Source: Actinomycetota bacterium (GTDB lineage: Bacteria; Actinomycetota; Aquicultoria; Aquicultorales; Aquicultoraceae). From it: 32,181 nucleotides of DNA. The DNA lies in assembly GCA_030018005.1 (NCBI GenBank), contig JASEGT010000021.1:1-32181 (forward strand), read 5' to 3'. A program made the position numbers and the translations under genes. Of the stretch, positions 9,906-18,015 are shown in pieces; within the stretch, counting starts at the first letter, position 1; each line of letters starts with the position of its first letter. The notes below the pieces were generated by a model. It searched no databases. It had not been told where the DNA came from and saw only the letters and a program-made list of their open reading frames with translations.

Positions 9906-10217
9906 ATGCCGTTACCGAAGTTAACCGAGGAGCAGAGGCAAGACGCTCTCAAGAAAGCCGCTGAAGCCAGACAAAAAAGGGCTGAGCTCAGGAAGCAGCT
10001 GAAAAACGGAGATGTAAACGTTAAGGATATCATCTCGAAGACGGATGACCCGATTGTCTCGAGGATGAAGGTCAGCAGCTTGCTTGAGTCATTGCCAGGA
10101 ATCGGCAAGGCCAGGGCTCAAAAGATTATGCAAGAGGCTGGAATCAGCCCGACCAGAAGAATTCAGGGTCTCGGCAGCAAGCAAAAAGAGATTCTTATTA
10201 GCTCGGTCGGTAAATAA
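9906..10217 (+). CDS. mihF: Integration host factor, actinobacterial type (mIHF)
   Basis: mIHF is a nucleoid-associated DNA-binding protein of Actinobacteria, unrelated in fold to the HU-like IHF of proteobacteria. The 103-residue product matches the family along its whole length: the opening PLPKLTEEQRQDALKKA, a charged helical N-terminal half, and the DNA-binding helix-two-turn-helix region MKVSSLLESLPGIGKARA followed by GISPTRRIQGLGSKQ. The LPGIGKARA stretch resembles a helix-hairpin-helix. The start is fixed by a strong AAGGAGGAG directly upstream. It sits four bases before gmk, an arrangement conserved in Actinobacteria, which makes this gene the best phylum marker in the window. Confidence 0.95.
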   Translation: MPLPKLTEEQRQDALKKAAEARQKRAELRKQLKNGDVNVKDIISKTDDPIVSRMKVSSLLESLPGIGKARAQKIMQEAGISPTRRIQGLGSKQKEILISSVGK

Positions 10218-10221
10218 ACGG

Positions 10222-10812
10222 ATGCACACGGTGGATACAGAACGAAAGGTTTTCGTCATCTCTGGTCCATCAGGAGTCGGAAAGGGGACCTTGACCCAAG
10301 AACTTCTTAGGCGGGTCCCCTTGATTACTCATTCGATTTCAGCGACGACGAGAAAGCCGCGGCCGGGCGAGGAGAATGGACGCGATTATTTTTTTCTCTC
10401 GGAAGATGAGTTCAAAAGGCATATCGAGAGCGGTGATTTCATCGAGTGGGCGCTTGTCCATGAAAACTATTACGGGACTCTGAAGTCGGTAATCGAGCGG
10501 GTGCTCGCAGGCGGCCGGGACGTGATACTCGAAATCGATGTGCAGGGCGCTTTGCAGGTTCGAGATGCGATGCCTGAAGCGGTTCTCATCTTCATACAGC
10601 CGCCCTCCATGGATGAACTCGCCGGCCGCCTCGAACTCAGAAATACGGAGACTGAAGAGGAATTGAACAGGCGACTGAAGAACGCCGAAGGCGAGATGGT
10701 TCTTGCTAATAAATACGATTATGTGGTAATAAATGATGAGATAGATAGAGCCGTTACAGAGTTAGAAGAGATTGTGCGGGAAGCAAAGCACAAGAAGTTA
10801 GGAGATATATAG
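10222..10812 (+). CDS. gmk: Guanylate kinase
   Basis: Gmk phosphorylates GMP to GDP with ATP in the cytosol. The 196-residue product has the P-loop GPSGVGKGT near residues 14-22, the GMP-binding segment STTRKPRPGEENGRDYFF (with one substitution, SATTRKPRPGE), and FIEWALVHENYYGT, EIDVQGA and FIQPPS motifs in family order. The frame is open further upstream through mihF, but family alignment and the gene spacing favour ATG 10222, four bases after the mihF stop; GTG 10231 is a possible alternative. No strong ribosome binding site is visible, so translation may be coupled to mihF. The stop codon overlaps the rpoZ start by one base. Confidence 0.95.
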   Translation: MHTVDTERKVFVISGPSGVGKGTLTQELLRRVPLITHSISATTRKPRPGEENGRDYFFLSEDEFKRHIESGDFIEWALVHENYYGTLKSVIERVLAGGRDVILEIDVQGALQVRDAMPEAVLIFIQPPSMDELAGRLELRNTETEEELNRRLKNAEGEMVLANKYDYVVINDEIDRAVTELEEIVREAKHKKLGDI

Positions 10813-11054
10813 TGAGCAGAGTTCCGATAGACAAGCTGTTAGGAAAAGTCGACAGCAGATTTACTCTGGTTATCGAGGCAGCCAAGAGAGCGAGACAAAT
10901 TAACGATTATTTCAACGCCGTAAAGCGCCACGATATGATTCGCGTGCGGCCGCCGCAAATAGATGCGATGTCTAGCAAGCCGTTGACCATCGCGTTTCAG
11001 GAGATTGCCGAAGATAAAGTAACTTACGAGCGTACGGTCGAAGGTATTAAATAA
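10812..11054 (+). CDS. rpoZ: RNA polymerase omega subunit
   Basis: Omega assists folding and assembly of the beta' subunit of RNA polymerase and contributes to ppGpp response in some bacteria. The 80-residue product has the family core SRFTLVIEAAKRARQIND near residues 15-32, followed by the KPLTIAFQEIAEDKV segment. Translation begins at a GTG that shares one base with the gmk stop (TAGTG), with TTAGGAGA about five bases upstream. The 3' end overlaps the unrelated minus-strand gene at 11047 by eight bases, tail to tail, and no terminator separates them. gmk-rpoZ adjacency is widely conserved. Confidence 0.94.
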   Translation: MSRVPIDKLLGKVDSRFTLVIEAAKRARQINDYFNAVKRHDMIRVRPPQIDAMSSKPLTIAFQEIAEDKVTYERTVEGIK

Positions 11055-11763
11055 TATCCAGGCCGCCGATGCGCAATTCCTCCACGAGAACGAGCGACCA
11101 GCCGATGAGGCCCGGGTCGACCCGGTCTAGTCCGGTAGCGACATGATTTCCGAGATGGATGAGGGCGGTTTCACCGGCCGTCCAGTTTTGAGAGATATCC
11201 AACCACACTTCGATGATGTCCTCGGAGAACATCGCCTTCTTAGAGGTGAGTATATCGAGCTTGTCTATCAGGTGGAAGAGTTCATTGCCTAACTCGAGCA
11301 AGCTGTAAGTCCAGCGAACAGCGACTAGTCTCGGAACATAGTTCGAGATCGCTCGCTCGATGAAACAATACCTGTCCTTAAACCATTGGTCCGTGTGAAT
11401 CCTGTTTTCCGCCGTCATTACCTCGTAGTTGTCGACGGCTTCTTCGCCATCTAGTAGGACGCTGTTTATCTCTCTAGCCTGGTTTCCAAAGATATCCGCG
11501 TGGAATTTAAGGCTTTGCGCGAGCTCCCAAATCGTAATGACTCGTTGCGCTACGCTGGGCATTTTATCTGTAATGTTGAATTGTTCGATCTGCTTGAGTA
11601 GCGAGAGCGTGAGGTCGTGCATGGATGCTAAATGCACGGCAGCCCGCACGGCAAATACTTTATTGATATTCGCCAGCTCGAGCTTTTCGACTATTACCGT
11701 GCTTAGACTCCCATGGTAGTCATAATTATTAGAACGATCGATGATTGAATATACTGTACTCAT
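11047..11763 (-). CDS. Unrecognised protein, convergent with rpoZ
   Basis: I do not recognise this protein. From the ATG at 11763 it is 238 residues, beginning MSTVYSIIDRSNN; an in-frame GTG at 11823 would add 20 residues (beginning SYLPHQYSKHRR). Neither start has a clear ribosome binding site. The sequence is rich in leucine, isoleucine, aspartate and glutamate with regular hydrophobic spacing, suggesting an all-helical soluble protein. It has no signal peptide, membrane helix, P-loop, zinc-finger cysteine pattern or repeat that I can see. A conspicuous segment is NWTAGETALIHLGNH near the C-terminus. It is the only minus-strand gene in the first 30 kb and breaks the usual rpoZ-coaBC junction. 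The long open frame with ordinary codons argues that it is real. Confidence 0.6.
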   Translation of the reverse strand: MSTVYSIIDRSNNYDYHGSLSTVIVEKLELANINKVFAVRAAVHLASMHDLTLSLLKQIEQFNITDKMPSVAQRVITIWELAQSLKFHADIFGNQAREINSVLLDGEEAVDNYEVMTAENRIHTDQWFKDRYCFIERAISNYVPRLVAVRWTYSLLELGNELFHLIDKLDILTSKKAMFSEDIIEVWLDISQNWTAGETALIHLGNHVATGLDRVDPGLIGWSLVLVEELRIGGLDII

Positions 11764-11828
11764 ACATGTTCTATCGGCAATACTTCTACGATGCTTAGAA
11801 TATTGGTGCGGCAAATAGCTCACATATT

Positions 11829-11857
11829 TAGAAAATAGCAGCTAAAGCTGGTATAAT
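11829..11857 (+). promoter_or_regulatory. Candidate coaBC promoter
   Basis: TAGAAA (four of six -35 matches) is followed after 17 bases by a perfect TATAAT at 11852-11857. It reads towards coaBC and would give a leader of about 100 bases. Its position right beside the start of the divergent minus-strand gene suggests the two share a regulatory region. Confidence 0.55.
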
Positions 11858-11891
11858 AAGGTTATTAGGGTAGCGAGCGAATAAATACATC

Positions 11892-11913
11892 ATATGTGTA
11901 ATTTACATATTAC
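11892..11913. repeat. Overlapping inverted repeats in the coaBC leader
   Basis: Two inverted repeats overlap here: ATATGT-N7-ACATAT at 11892-11910 and GTAAT-N6-ATTAC at 11898-11913. The surrounding 100 bases are much more AT-rich than the flanking genes. They lie between the coaBC promoter candidate and the coaBC start, and upstream of the divergent gene, a typical place for a repressor operator. Function is inference. Confidence 0.4.
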
Positions 11914-11961
11914 GTGAAATAGTATGCGCGCTGCGGACGATTGTCGACACGGAGTGAGATG

Positions 11962-13182
11962 ATGGAGACGATTTTGCAGGATAAGAGAATAGTCCTTGGC
12001 GTAACGGGCGGGATAGCCGCTTATAAGGCGGCCGATTTGGCCAGCAAGCTCACGCAGGCCGGTGCAGTCGTCAAGACCATAATGAGCAAGAATGCCACGC
12101 ATTTCGTAGGCCCGTTAACATTTAAAGCGCTGACAGGGCAGCCGGTCGTTACCGACCTATTTGCCTCCGGCTCGCATGGTTTTATTGAGCATGTCTCGCT
12201 CGCGTACGAGGCCGACCTGGTGGTCGTGGCGCCCGCAACCGCGAACATTCTGGCCAAAGCCGCGCATGGAATCGCTGATGACGCGCTCTCTACAACACTG
12301 TTGGCCGCAGAGGGGCCTATTGTGATGGTGCCGGCGATGAACAACCATATGTGGGATAACCCGGCTACGCAAGCTAATCTGCTGACCCTTCAGGAGCGTG
12401 GCGTAAACATACTCGCGCCGGAGGTGGGGAGGCTGGCTTGCGGGAGCGAGGAGGCTATGGGGCGCTTTCCCAAAACCGAGACCGTGCTCGAGTACCTCAA
12501 AGACCTTTTCAACGCGGCCGACATTCTTGCCGGTAAAACAATAATAGTAACGGCGGGCGGCACTCATGAGCCGATTGACGCAGTTCGCTTTATAGGCAAC
12601 CGCTCATCCGGCAAAATGGGATATGCCATAGCCGGGCGGGCAAAAGCCTGCGGTGCTGAGGTTATTTTAATCAGCGGCCCGACCGGTCTCCGCGCGCCGG
12701 CAGGAGTGCGACTCATCGAGGTCGAGACGGCGCTTGAGATGCGCCGGGCCGTCATCGACAATCTTCCGGGTTCGGCTGCGCTCATCATGGCCGCCGCCGT
12801 AGCCGACTTTAGGGTAGCGGGCAAGGTTAACGGGAAGATTAAGAAAGAGAGGATGGATGATGGTATCGCTTTAGAGCTAAACCCCGATATCCTCCAGGAA
12901 GTGGCGGGGCATAAAGACCGCGGCCTTATCATCGGCTTTGCCGCCGAGTCAGAGAACATCATCGCCCACGCGATTTTGAAGTTGGAGAAGAAGAAGCTGG
13001 ACCTCATCGTCGCCAACGACATCGGGCGCTCAGACGCCGGTTTCGGCAGCGATTATAACCTAGCGGTCCTCATAGACCACGACGGTCCGCAGGGTGAGCT
13101 TGCGATGTATCGCAAGTCCGATTTGGCTTCGGAGATAATTAATTGGCTGGCGCGAGCCCTCGGCAATAACCTTTGTTCTTGA
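11962..13182 (+). CDS. coaBC: Bifunctional phosphopantothenoylcysteine decarboxylase / phosphopantothenate-cysteine ligase
   Basis: CoaBC performs two coenzyme A steps: the C-terminal CoaB ligates cysteine to 4'-phosphopantothenate, and the N-terminal FMN-dependent CoaC decarboxylates the product. The flavoprotein domain (about residues 10-185) shows VLGVTGGIAAYKA, the active-site histidine in IEHVSLAYEADLVVVAPAT, the substrate-clamp PAMNNHMW, and the catalytic cysteine region LACGSEEAMGR. The ligase domain begins near residue 190 with IIVTAGGTHEPIDAVRFIGN and SSGKMGYAIA, and ends with GFAAES and the KKLDLIVAND segment. I chose ATG 11962 because GGAG lies seven bases upstream; ATG 11959 and TTG 11941 are in frame. 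coaBC beside gmk-rpoZ and metK is the usual actinobacterial arrangement. Confidence 0.95.
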   Translation: METILQDKRIVLGVTGGIAAYKAADLASKLTQAGAVVKTIMSKNATHFVGPLTFKALTGQPVVTDLFASGSHGFIEHVSLAYEADLVVVAPATANILAKAAHGIADDALSTTLLAAEGPIVMVPAMNNHMWDNPATQANLLTLQERGVNILAPEVGRLACGSEEAMGRFPKTETVLEYLKDLFNAADILAGKTIIVTAGGTHEPIDAVRFIGNRSSGKMGYAIAGRAKACGAEVILISGPTGLRAPAGVRLIEVETALEMRRAVIDNLPGSAALIMAAAVADFRVAGKVNGKIKKERMDDGIALELNPDILQEVAGHKDRGLIIGFAAESENIIAHAILKLEKKKLDLIVANDIGRSDAGFGSDYNLAVLIDHDGPQGELAMYRKSDLASEIINWLARALGNNLCS

Positions 13183-13208
13183 CTTTTTCACGCGTTCTCT
13201 GTTAATCT
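13179..13208 (+). promoter_or_regulatory. Weak metK promoter candidate
   Basis: TTGACT overlaps the coaBC stop codon and is followed after 18 bases by TAATCT. The -10 is a poor match. An alternative extended -10 (TGC before TATAGG) lies at 13211-13219 without a good -35. Some promoter must lie between here and the riboswitch at 13269, but the exact one is unclear. Confidence 0.3.
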
Positions 13209-13268
13209 GCTGCTATAGGACTGAATGATTTGTACCTTAAAAAGCCGCTTGGGCGGCGACATATTTAG

Positions 13269-13417
13269 CTCTTATCCAGAGAGGTGGAGGGACTGGCCCT
13301 ATGAAGCCTCGGCAACCTGGAAACAAGCGGGTTATACCCAATCGTTTCTAAGGTGCCAATTCCGGCGGAATCTAAAGGTAGTATCTTTTGATTAAAAGGT
13401 TACTGAAAGATGAGAGA
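13269..13417 (+). promoter_or_regulatory. SAM-I (S-box) riboswitch
   Basis: The S-box consensus is recognisable throughout. The P1 stem is CTCTTATC (13269-13276) with GATGAGAG (13409-13416). Between them lie AGAGGTGGAGGGACTGGCCC, GAAGCCTCGGCAACC, AAGGTGCCAATTCC and GGCGGAA-type segments in the correct order. The kink-turn and SAM-binding core bases look intact. Together with the terminator at 13437 this indicates that high S-adenosylmethionine halts transcription before metK, so the enzyme is controlled by its own product. Confidence 0.95.
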
Positions 13418-13436
13418 AGGTTTAAAAAGACTATAA

Positions 13437-13467
13437 ACCCTCGCGCTTTCAGGCCGAGGGTATTTTT
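13437..13467 (+). terminator. Riboswitch-controlled intrinsic terminator
   Basis: ACCCTCG (13437-13443) pairs with CGAGGGT (13455-13461) around an 11-base loop, followed by ATTTTT. It starts 20 bases after the S-box P1 stem and precedes metK by about 120 bases, which is the standard layout of a SAM-controlled attenuator. Confidence 0.88.
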
Positions 13468-13585
13468 GTGTAAGAAATGTTTTAAATGCTCACAGAGCAA
13501 GGGTAGGCGAAGAGTGGCTTGAGCGCGGTCGAATTGAGAGAGCCGTTCAGAAACACTAATCGCTTAAGTAAAGGGAGGTAGCAAA

Positions 13586-14818
13586 GTGTCAAAGAAACGC
13601 TATTTAATCACATCGGAGTCGGTGACAGAGGGTCATCCCGATAAAATCGCCGACCAGATCTCCGATGCGATTCTCGATGCCATCTACACCGATGACCCGA
13701 TGGCGCGAGTCGCGGTGGAAACACTGGTCACGACCGGGCTCGTCGTCGTCGCAGGAGAAGTTACGACGTGCACCTATGTCGACATCCCGAGCATCGTCAG
13801 GCAGACGATAAAGGGAGTGGGCTATACGAGAGCTAAGTTCGGTTTTGACTGCGATACCTGCGGTATTATAACGAGCATCGACCCCCAGTCGCCCGATATC
13901 GCCCAGGGTGTCGACTGCGCATACGAGAACCGGGCGCTCGGCGTCGACGAGGAACTCGACCGGCAGGGAGCCGGCGACCAGGGGATGATGTTTGGCTACG
14001 CTTGCGACGAGACGCCGGAGCTGATGCCGCTTCCGATACTGCTGGCCCATAAATTGGCTGCACGGTTGTCCGAAGTAAGAAAAGACGCGACGTTACCGTT
14101 TCTGCGCCCGGACGGGAAGACGCAGGTAACGGTCGTCTATGAAGACGGGAAGCCGGTTGCGGTCGATACGATCGTCATATCGACGCAGCATGCGCCGGGC
14201 ATCGATATAGAAAGCGACCTTCGTCCAGCGCTAATAGAGCACGTGATTAAACCAATCGTTCCCGCTAATTTCATCGATTATGATAAAGTGAAAATATTGG
14301 TCAACCCGACCGGTAGGTTTGAGATAGGCGGCCCGCAGGGCGATACCGGTTTGACGGGGCGAAAGATAATCGTCGACACCTACGGTGGTCTTGGACGTCA
14401 TGGCGGCGGGGCGTTCTCAGGAAAAGACCCGACCAAGGTCGACCGTTCAGCGGCGTATGCGGCGCGTTATGTAGCTAAGAATATCGTAGCCGCCGGCCTC
14501 GCCGAGCGCTGTGAAGTGCAGCTGGCCTATGCCATCGGAGTGTCGCGCCCGGTATCCATCATGGTGGAGACCTTCGGTACCGAGCAGGTACCGGTCGAGA
14601 AAATTGAGGAACTCGTAGAGAAGCATTTCGACTTGCGCCCGGCCGCTATCATTCGCGACCTCGACTTGCGCAGGCCGATATTTAAGAAGACCGCGGCATA
14701 CGGCCATTTCGGTCGAGACGATGCCGATTTTACCTGGGAGAAGACGGACAAGGCCGCGGCGTTGCGCGCCGCCGCCGGTTTGACGGCTCTCAAATCCGAT
14801 GCGGTGACATTGAGTTAA
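13586..14818 (+). CDS. metK: S-adenosylmethionine synthetase
   Basis: MetK makes S-adenosylmethionine from methionine and ATP in the cytosol. The 410-residue product is full length with all signature segments: the ATP and methionine site [17 protein letters not shown] near residues 10-26, [12 protein letters not shown] near 130-141 (the family hexapeptide), and the phosphate-binding [16 protein letters not shown] near 273-288. The start is GTG 13586 with GGGAGG eight bases upstream. A SAM-I riboswitch and terminator precede it, so expression should fall when the product is abundant. A strong intrinsic terminator follows the gene, making metK effectively monocistronic despite its position inside a conserved gene order. 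Confidence 0.98.
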   Translation: MSKKRYLITSESVTEGHPDKIADQISDAILDAIYTDDPMARVAVETLVTTGLVVVAGEVTTCTYVDIPSIVRQTIKGVGYTRAKFGFDCDTCGIITSIDPQSPDIAQGVDCAYENRALGVDEELDRQGAGDQGMMFGYACDETPELMPLPILLAHKLAARLSEVRKDATLPFLRPDGKTQVTVVYEDGKPVAVDTIVISTQHAPGIDIESDLRPALIEHVIKPIVPANFIDYDKVKILVNPTGRFEIGGPQGDTGLTGRKIIVDTYGGLGRHGGGAFSGKDPTKVDRSAAYAARYVAKNIVAAGLAERCEVQLAYAIGVSRPVSIMVETFGTEQVPVEKIEELVEKHFDLRPAAIIRDLDLRRPIFKKTAAYGHFGRDDADFTWEKTDKAAALRAAAGLTALKSDAVTLS

Positions 14819-14846
14819 GAGATATAAAGGGGAGTCTAAGAAAATG

Positions 14847-14872
14847 GCCGGGCATTTACGCCCGGCTTTTTT
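14847..14872 (+). terminator. Intrinsic terminator after metK
   Basis: A perfect seven-pair stem GCCGGGC/GCCCGGC with loop ATTTAC is followed directly by six T. It begins 28 bases after the metK stop codon. Confidence 0.95.
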
Positions 14873-14973
14873 CGTATCGCATGAGCCGGCGGGCATGAGG
14901 CCATCTAGCGCCGCCGCCGGCGTCTCCAAAAGCGACGTACCGGCGTCGCGATGTGCTCCATCGACCCTTGATT

Positions 14974-14982
14974 TGCTATAAT
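14974..14982 (+). promoter_or_regulatory. Extended -10 promoter for priA-def-fmt
   Basis: A perfect TATAAT (14977-14982) is preceded by TGC, giving the extended -10 pattern that can work without a good -35; none is seen 17 bases upstream. Transcription would start near 14989, about 29 bases before the priA start. It lies just after the metK terminator, as expected for a new transcription unit. Confidence 0.65.
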
Positions 14983-15017
14983 ATCCAAAGGACAACCGAC
15001 CCTAAGGAGCATCACTC

Positions 15018-17459
15018 TTGCCTCAAAAGCCGCTCATCGCTAATATCGTCGTCGACCTGCCGGTAAAGGCGGTCGACCGTATTTTTGACTATGAGGTTCC
15101 CTTCGCGCTTTCGGCTCGAATCACGGTCGGCTCGCTCGTCGTCGTTCCTTTCGGGCCGACCAAGCAGGTTGGATATGTGTTTAGCCTGTCCAGTGATTCC
15201 GAGATCGAAAAACTCGCGAAAGTAGAGGCGGTCCTCGAAGAGCATCCCGCCTTCGACGAGCACATGGTCGAGTTGTGCGCGTGGCTTGCCGACTATTATC
15301 TGTCGATGAAGAGTGAGGCGATAAAGCTGGCCCTACCGCCCGGCCAGAGCAGGAAGATAATCCAATCGGCAAAGATCGTGGCCCGGCTCCAGGCCGAGCC
15401 GACACAACGTCAAAGCGAGGTCTATCAGGTTTTGGAGAACCTCGGCGGCGATTCGCCGGTCGAGGCCATAAAAAAAGTCTGCGGCGCGAGCGCTGTGCCG
15501 GTCATCAAAAAATTAGAGCAGGCGGGTCTCATCGAGCGCTACTATCGACTAGACAAACAAAAAGTGAAAACCGCGACCGAGCGCTATGCGGTCGCGACTA
15601 CGCTTACGGAGACTCCCGAAGAAATCCTGGATAGTCTCGCGCGCGCTCCGAAGCAGCGTAAATTGATGGAAATCCTGTTGGCGCAAGACGCTACCGCAGT
15701 TTCAAAACTTCTTGCCGAGGCACAGGCACCGCACGCATCATTGAAAGCGCTTATGGAGAGGGGTTTGGCTCGAATCGAGGAGCGTGCGGTAAATCGCGAC
15801 CCCGAACACCATTTTTCGGAACAAGACAGCGAGGTCGAGCTTACCGACGAGCAGCAATCGGCGCTATTAGCAATCGCAACCTCGCTGGAGGGAGGCGCTC
15901 ACGACGTTTTCTTACTGCAGGGTGTGACCGGTAGCGGCAAGACCGAGGTCTATTTGCGCGCCATCAAGCGCGCGTTAGACGCAGGTAAGGGAGCTATCGC
16001 GCTGGTGCCCGAAATAGCACTCACGGCCCAGGCGGTCGCGCGCTTCAAAGCGAGGTTTGGCGAGACTGTGGCAGTGCTCCATAGCGGTCTCGGCGCCGGC
16101 GAGCGATTTGACCAGTGGCGCGGCATTCAAGAGGGTCGCTATAGAGTCGTCGTAGGCGCTCGCTCGGCTCTCTTTGCGCCGGTGTACGATATCGGCATAA
16201 TCATCGTCGACGAAGAGCACGAGGCCAGCTACAAGCAGGGACGAAGCCCCAGATATCACGCGCGCGACGTTGCGATAAAGCGAGGCGAACTCGAAAATGC
16301 CGTCGTCGTCCTCGGGAGCGCCACGCCATCACTAGAGAGCAAGTATCACTCGGAGGTCGGCCTATATGAGCCGCTTTTCCTGCGCTCTAGGGTCGAGCAG
16401 AGAGAATTCCCCGGCATCGAGGTCGTCGATATGAGGGAGGAGCCATTTGAGAAACCTAAATCCTCGCTCGGCCGCCTCCTTAAGCAACGGCTCGCCCAGA
16501 CGCTAGAAGCCGGCGAGAAAGCCATCCTCTTCATCAACCGCCGTGGATTCTCAAACTTTGTCATTTGCGAGGAATGCGGTTTTGTCCCGAAATGCCGAAA
16601 TTGCGCCGTCTCGCTGACTTTCCATTCCATAAACAACAGTCTCCGGTGCCACCACTGCAATTACGCCACGCGTGCCCTGCAAGCGTGCCCTAAATGCAAA
16701 GGCCACAGAATCGCTTTCCCGGGCTCGGGAACGCAACGTATCGAAACCGAACTCGCCGACCTCCATCCCGATGTGCCGGTAATCAGGATGGACGCCGATA
16801 CGACCTCGCGCAAAGGTGCCCACCAGAAGCGCCTAGCCCATTTCCAACAGGAGAAATCGGCGATACTTCTGGGAACTCAAATGATAGCGAAGGGCCTCGA
16901 TTTTCCGGAGATAACCCTGGTGGGCATAGTCAACGCCGACACGTCGATACATCTTCCCGATTTTCGCGCCGCCGAGCACACTTTGCAGATATTGATGCAG
17001 GTATCGGGTCGCGCGGGTAGGGGCGAGCTCCCCGGGCGGGTTGTCATTCAAACCCATGTCCCGGAGAGCTACCCGCTGCGGGCGGTCCTAGACGCCGACT
17101 ATGAGGGCTTTTATAAAACAGAGCTGGAGTTCCGGCGCGAACTTAACTACCCGCCGTTCTCCGGCGTAATCAGAATGGTCATCTCCGGGAATAACCCCGA
17201 AATAGTCGTAGGCCTTACGAAACGCGCCGCTAAAATCATCGACACCGCCGACCTGGGGGATGCGGCCACATTGATAGGTCCTTCACCGGCGCCGCTTCTG
17301 AAGGTTAAACAAGAGTACCGCTGGCACATCTTGCTCAAAGTCTTCGATGACTCGAAGGTCAAAACGTTCCTAGCTGATAATTTTCATCGATTTGTGCCAG
17401 ATAAATATAAAAATGAGGTAAGCTTAACTATAGATGTCGATCCCGTGTGGGTGCTATAG
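15018..17459 (+). CDS. priA: Primosomal replication restart helicase PriA
   Basis: PriA recognises stalled replication forks and reloads the replicative helicase. The 813-residue product has the N-terminal 3'-DNA-binding domain (opening ANIVVDLPVKAVDRIFDYEV), then a superfamily 2 helicase core with Walker A GVTGSGKTEVY near residue 305 and Walker B DEEHEASYKQ near 398. Eight zinc-binding cysteines sit in four CxxC pairs: CEEC, CRNC, CHHC and CPKC, near residues 518-560. Many actinobacterial PriA proteins have lost helicase motifs, but here GSGKT and DEEH are intact, so an active helicase is likely. The TTG start at 15018 is supported by AAGGAG nine bases upstream. It probably heads a transcript with def, fmt and rsmB. 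Confidence 0.96.
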   Translation: MPQKPLIANIVVDLPVKAVDRIFDYEVPFALSARITVGSLVVVPFGPTKQVGYVFSLSSDSEIEKLAKVEAVLEEHPAFDEHMVELCAWLADYYLSMKSEAIKLALPPGQSRKIIQSAKIVARLQAEPTQRQSEVYQVLENLGGDSPVEAIKKVCGASAVPVIKKLEQAGLIERYYRLDKQKVKTATERYAVATTLTETPEEILDSLARAPKQRKLMEILLAQDATAVSKLLAEAQAPHASLKALMERGLARIEERAVNRDPEHHFSEQDSEVELTDEQQSALLAIATSLEGGAHDVFLLQGVTGSGKTEVYLRAIKRALDAGKGAIALVPEIALTAQAVARFKARFGETVAVLHSGLGAGERFDQWRGIQEGRYRVVVGARSALFAPVYDIGIIIVDEEHEASYKQGRSPRYHARDVAIKRGELENAVVVLGSATPSLESKYHSEVGLYEPLFLRSRVEQREFPGIEVVDMREEPFEKPKSSLGRLLKQRLAQTLEAGEKAILFINRRGFSNFVICEECGFVPKCRNCAVSLTFHSINNSLRCHHCNYATRALQACPKCKGHRIAFPGSGTQRIETELADLHPDVPVIRMDADTTSRKGAHQKRLAHFQQEKSAILLGTQMIAKGLDFPEITLVGIVNADTSIHLPDFRAAEHTLQILMQVSGRAGRGELPGRVVIQTHVPESYPLRAVLDADYEGFYKTELEFRRELNYPPFSGVIRMVISGNNPEIVVGLTKRAAKIIDTADLGDAATLIGPSPAPLLKVKQEYRWHILLKVFDDSKVKTFLADNFHRFVPDKYKNEVSLTIDVDPVWVL

Positions 17460-17514
17460 AATTTGATAATCTAAAACCAGGATTAGGAAATCTCGAACGC
17501 AGGAGGAGCGAGCA

Positions 17515-18015
17515 GTGGCCATTTTACCGATAAGGGTCTATCCCGACCCGGCCTTGAAGGAGAAGACGCACGCAGTCGACTCCATCGATGATGAGTTGAG
17601 GAAGCTGATCAAGAATATGATAGATACGATGTATGCGGCACCGGGAGTCGGGCTGGCGGCAAACCAAATCGGTGTTTTGAAACGGGTCGTGGTCGTCGAC
17701 GTCGATGAAGACCTGATGGTTTTGATAAACCCCGAAATCACCTGGTACAGCGAGGAGCAGGAAGAGAACGAAGAGGGCTGTCTCAGCGTCTACCCGGACA
17801 AGATATCCGTCAACGTTTCCCGATCCTTAAGGATTATAGTAAAGGCCGTCAATGAGCATGGCGAGGACGTCGAGTTCGAAGCGGAAGGGCTTCTCGCGCG
17901 CGCACTCCAGCACGAGCTGGACCACATAAACGGCATGGTGATATTGGATAGAACGAGTTCTGAAGAGAGACAAAACGCCCTGAGAGGGCTGACTAAGCAG
18001 ATGGGGATGGGATAA
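17515..18015 (+). CDS. def: Peptide deformylase
   Basis: Def removes the formyl group from the N-terminal methionine of nascent proteins. The 166-residue product has all three family motifs: GVGLAANQIG (residues 44-53), EGCLS (87-91, with metal ligand Cys89) and the HELDH zinc/iron site (133-137, metal ligands His133 and His137, catalytic Glu134). The start is GTG 17515 behind a strong AGGAGG. It is immediately followed by fmt, whose GTG directly abuts the def stop codon, so the formylating and deformylating enzymes are made together. The def-fmt pairing is common across bacteria. Confidence 0.97.
   Translation: MAILPIRVYPDPALKEKTHAVDSIDDELRKLIKNMIDTMYAAPGVGLAANQIGVLKRVVVVDVDEDLMVLINPEITWYSEEQEENEEGCLSVYPDKISVNVSRSLRIIVKAVNEHGEDVEFEAEGLLARALQHELDHINGMVILDRTSSEERQNALRGLTKQMGMG

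Noticed and set aside
14447-14995. 182-codon minus frame across the metK end and the priA promoter
   Set aside because: It runs through the metK terminator hairpin and the TATAAT promoter; composition is that of an antisense shadow.
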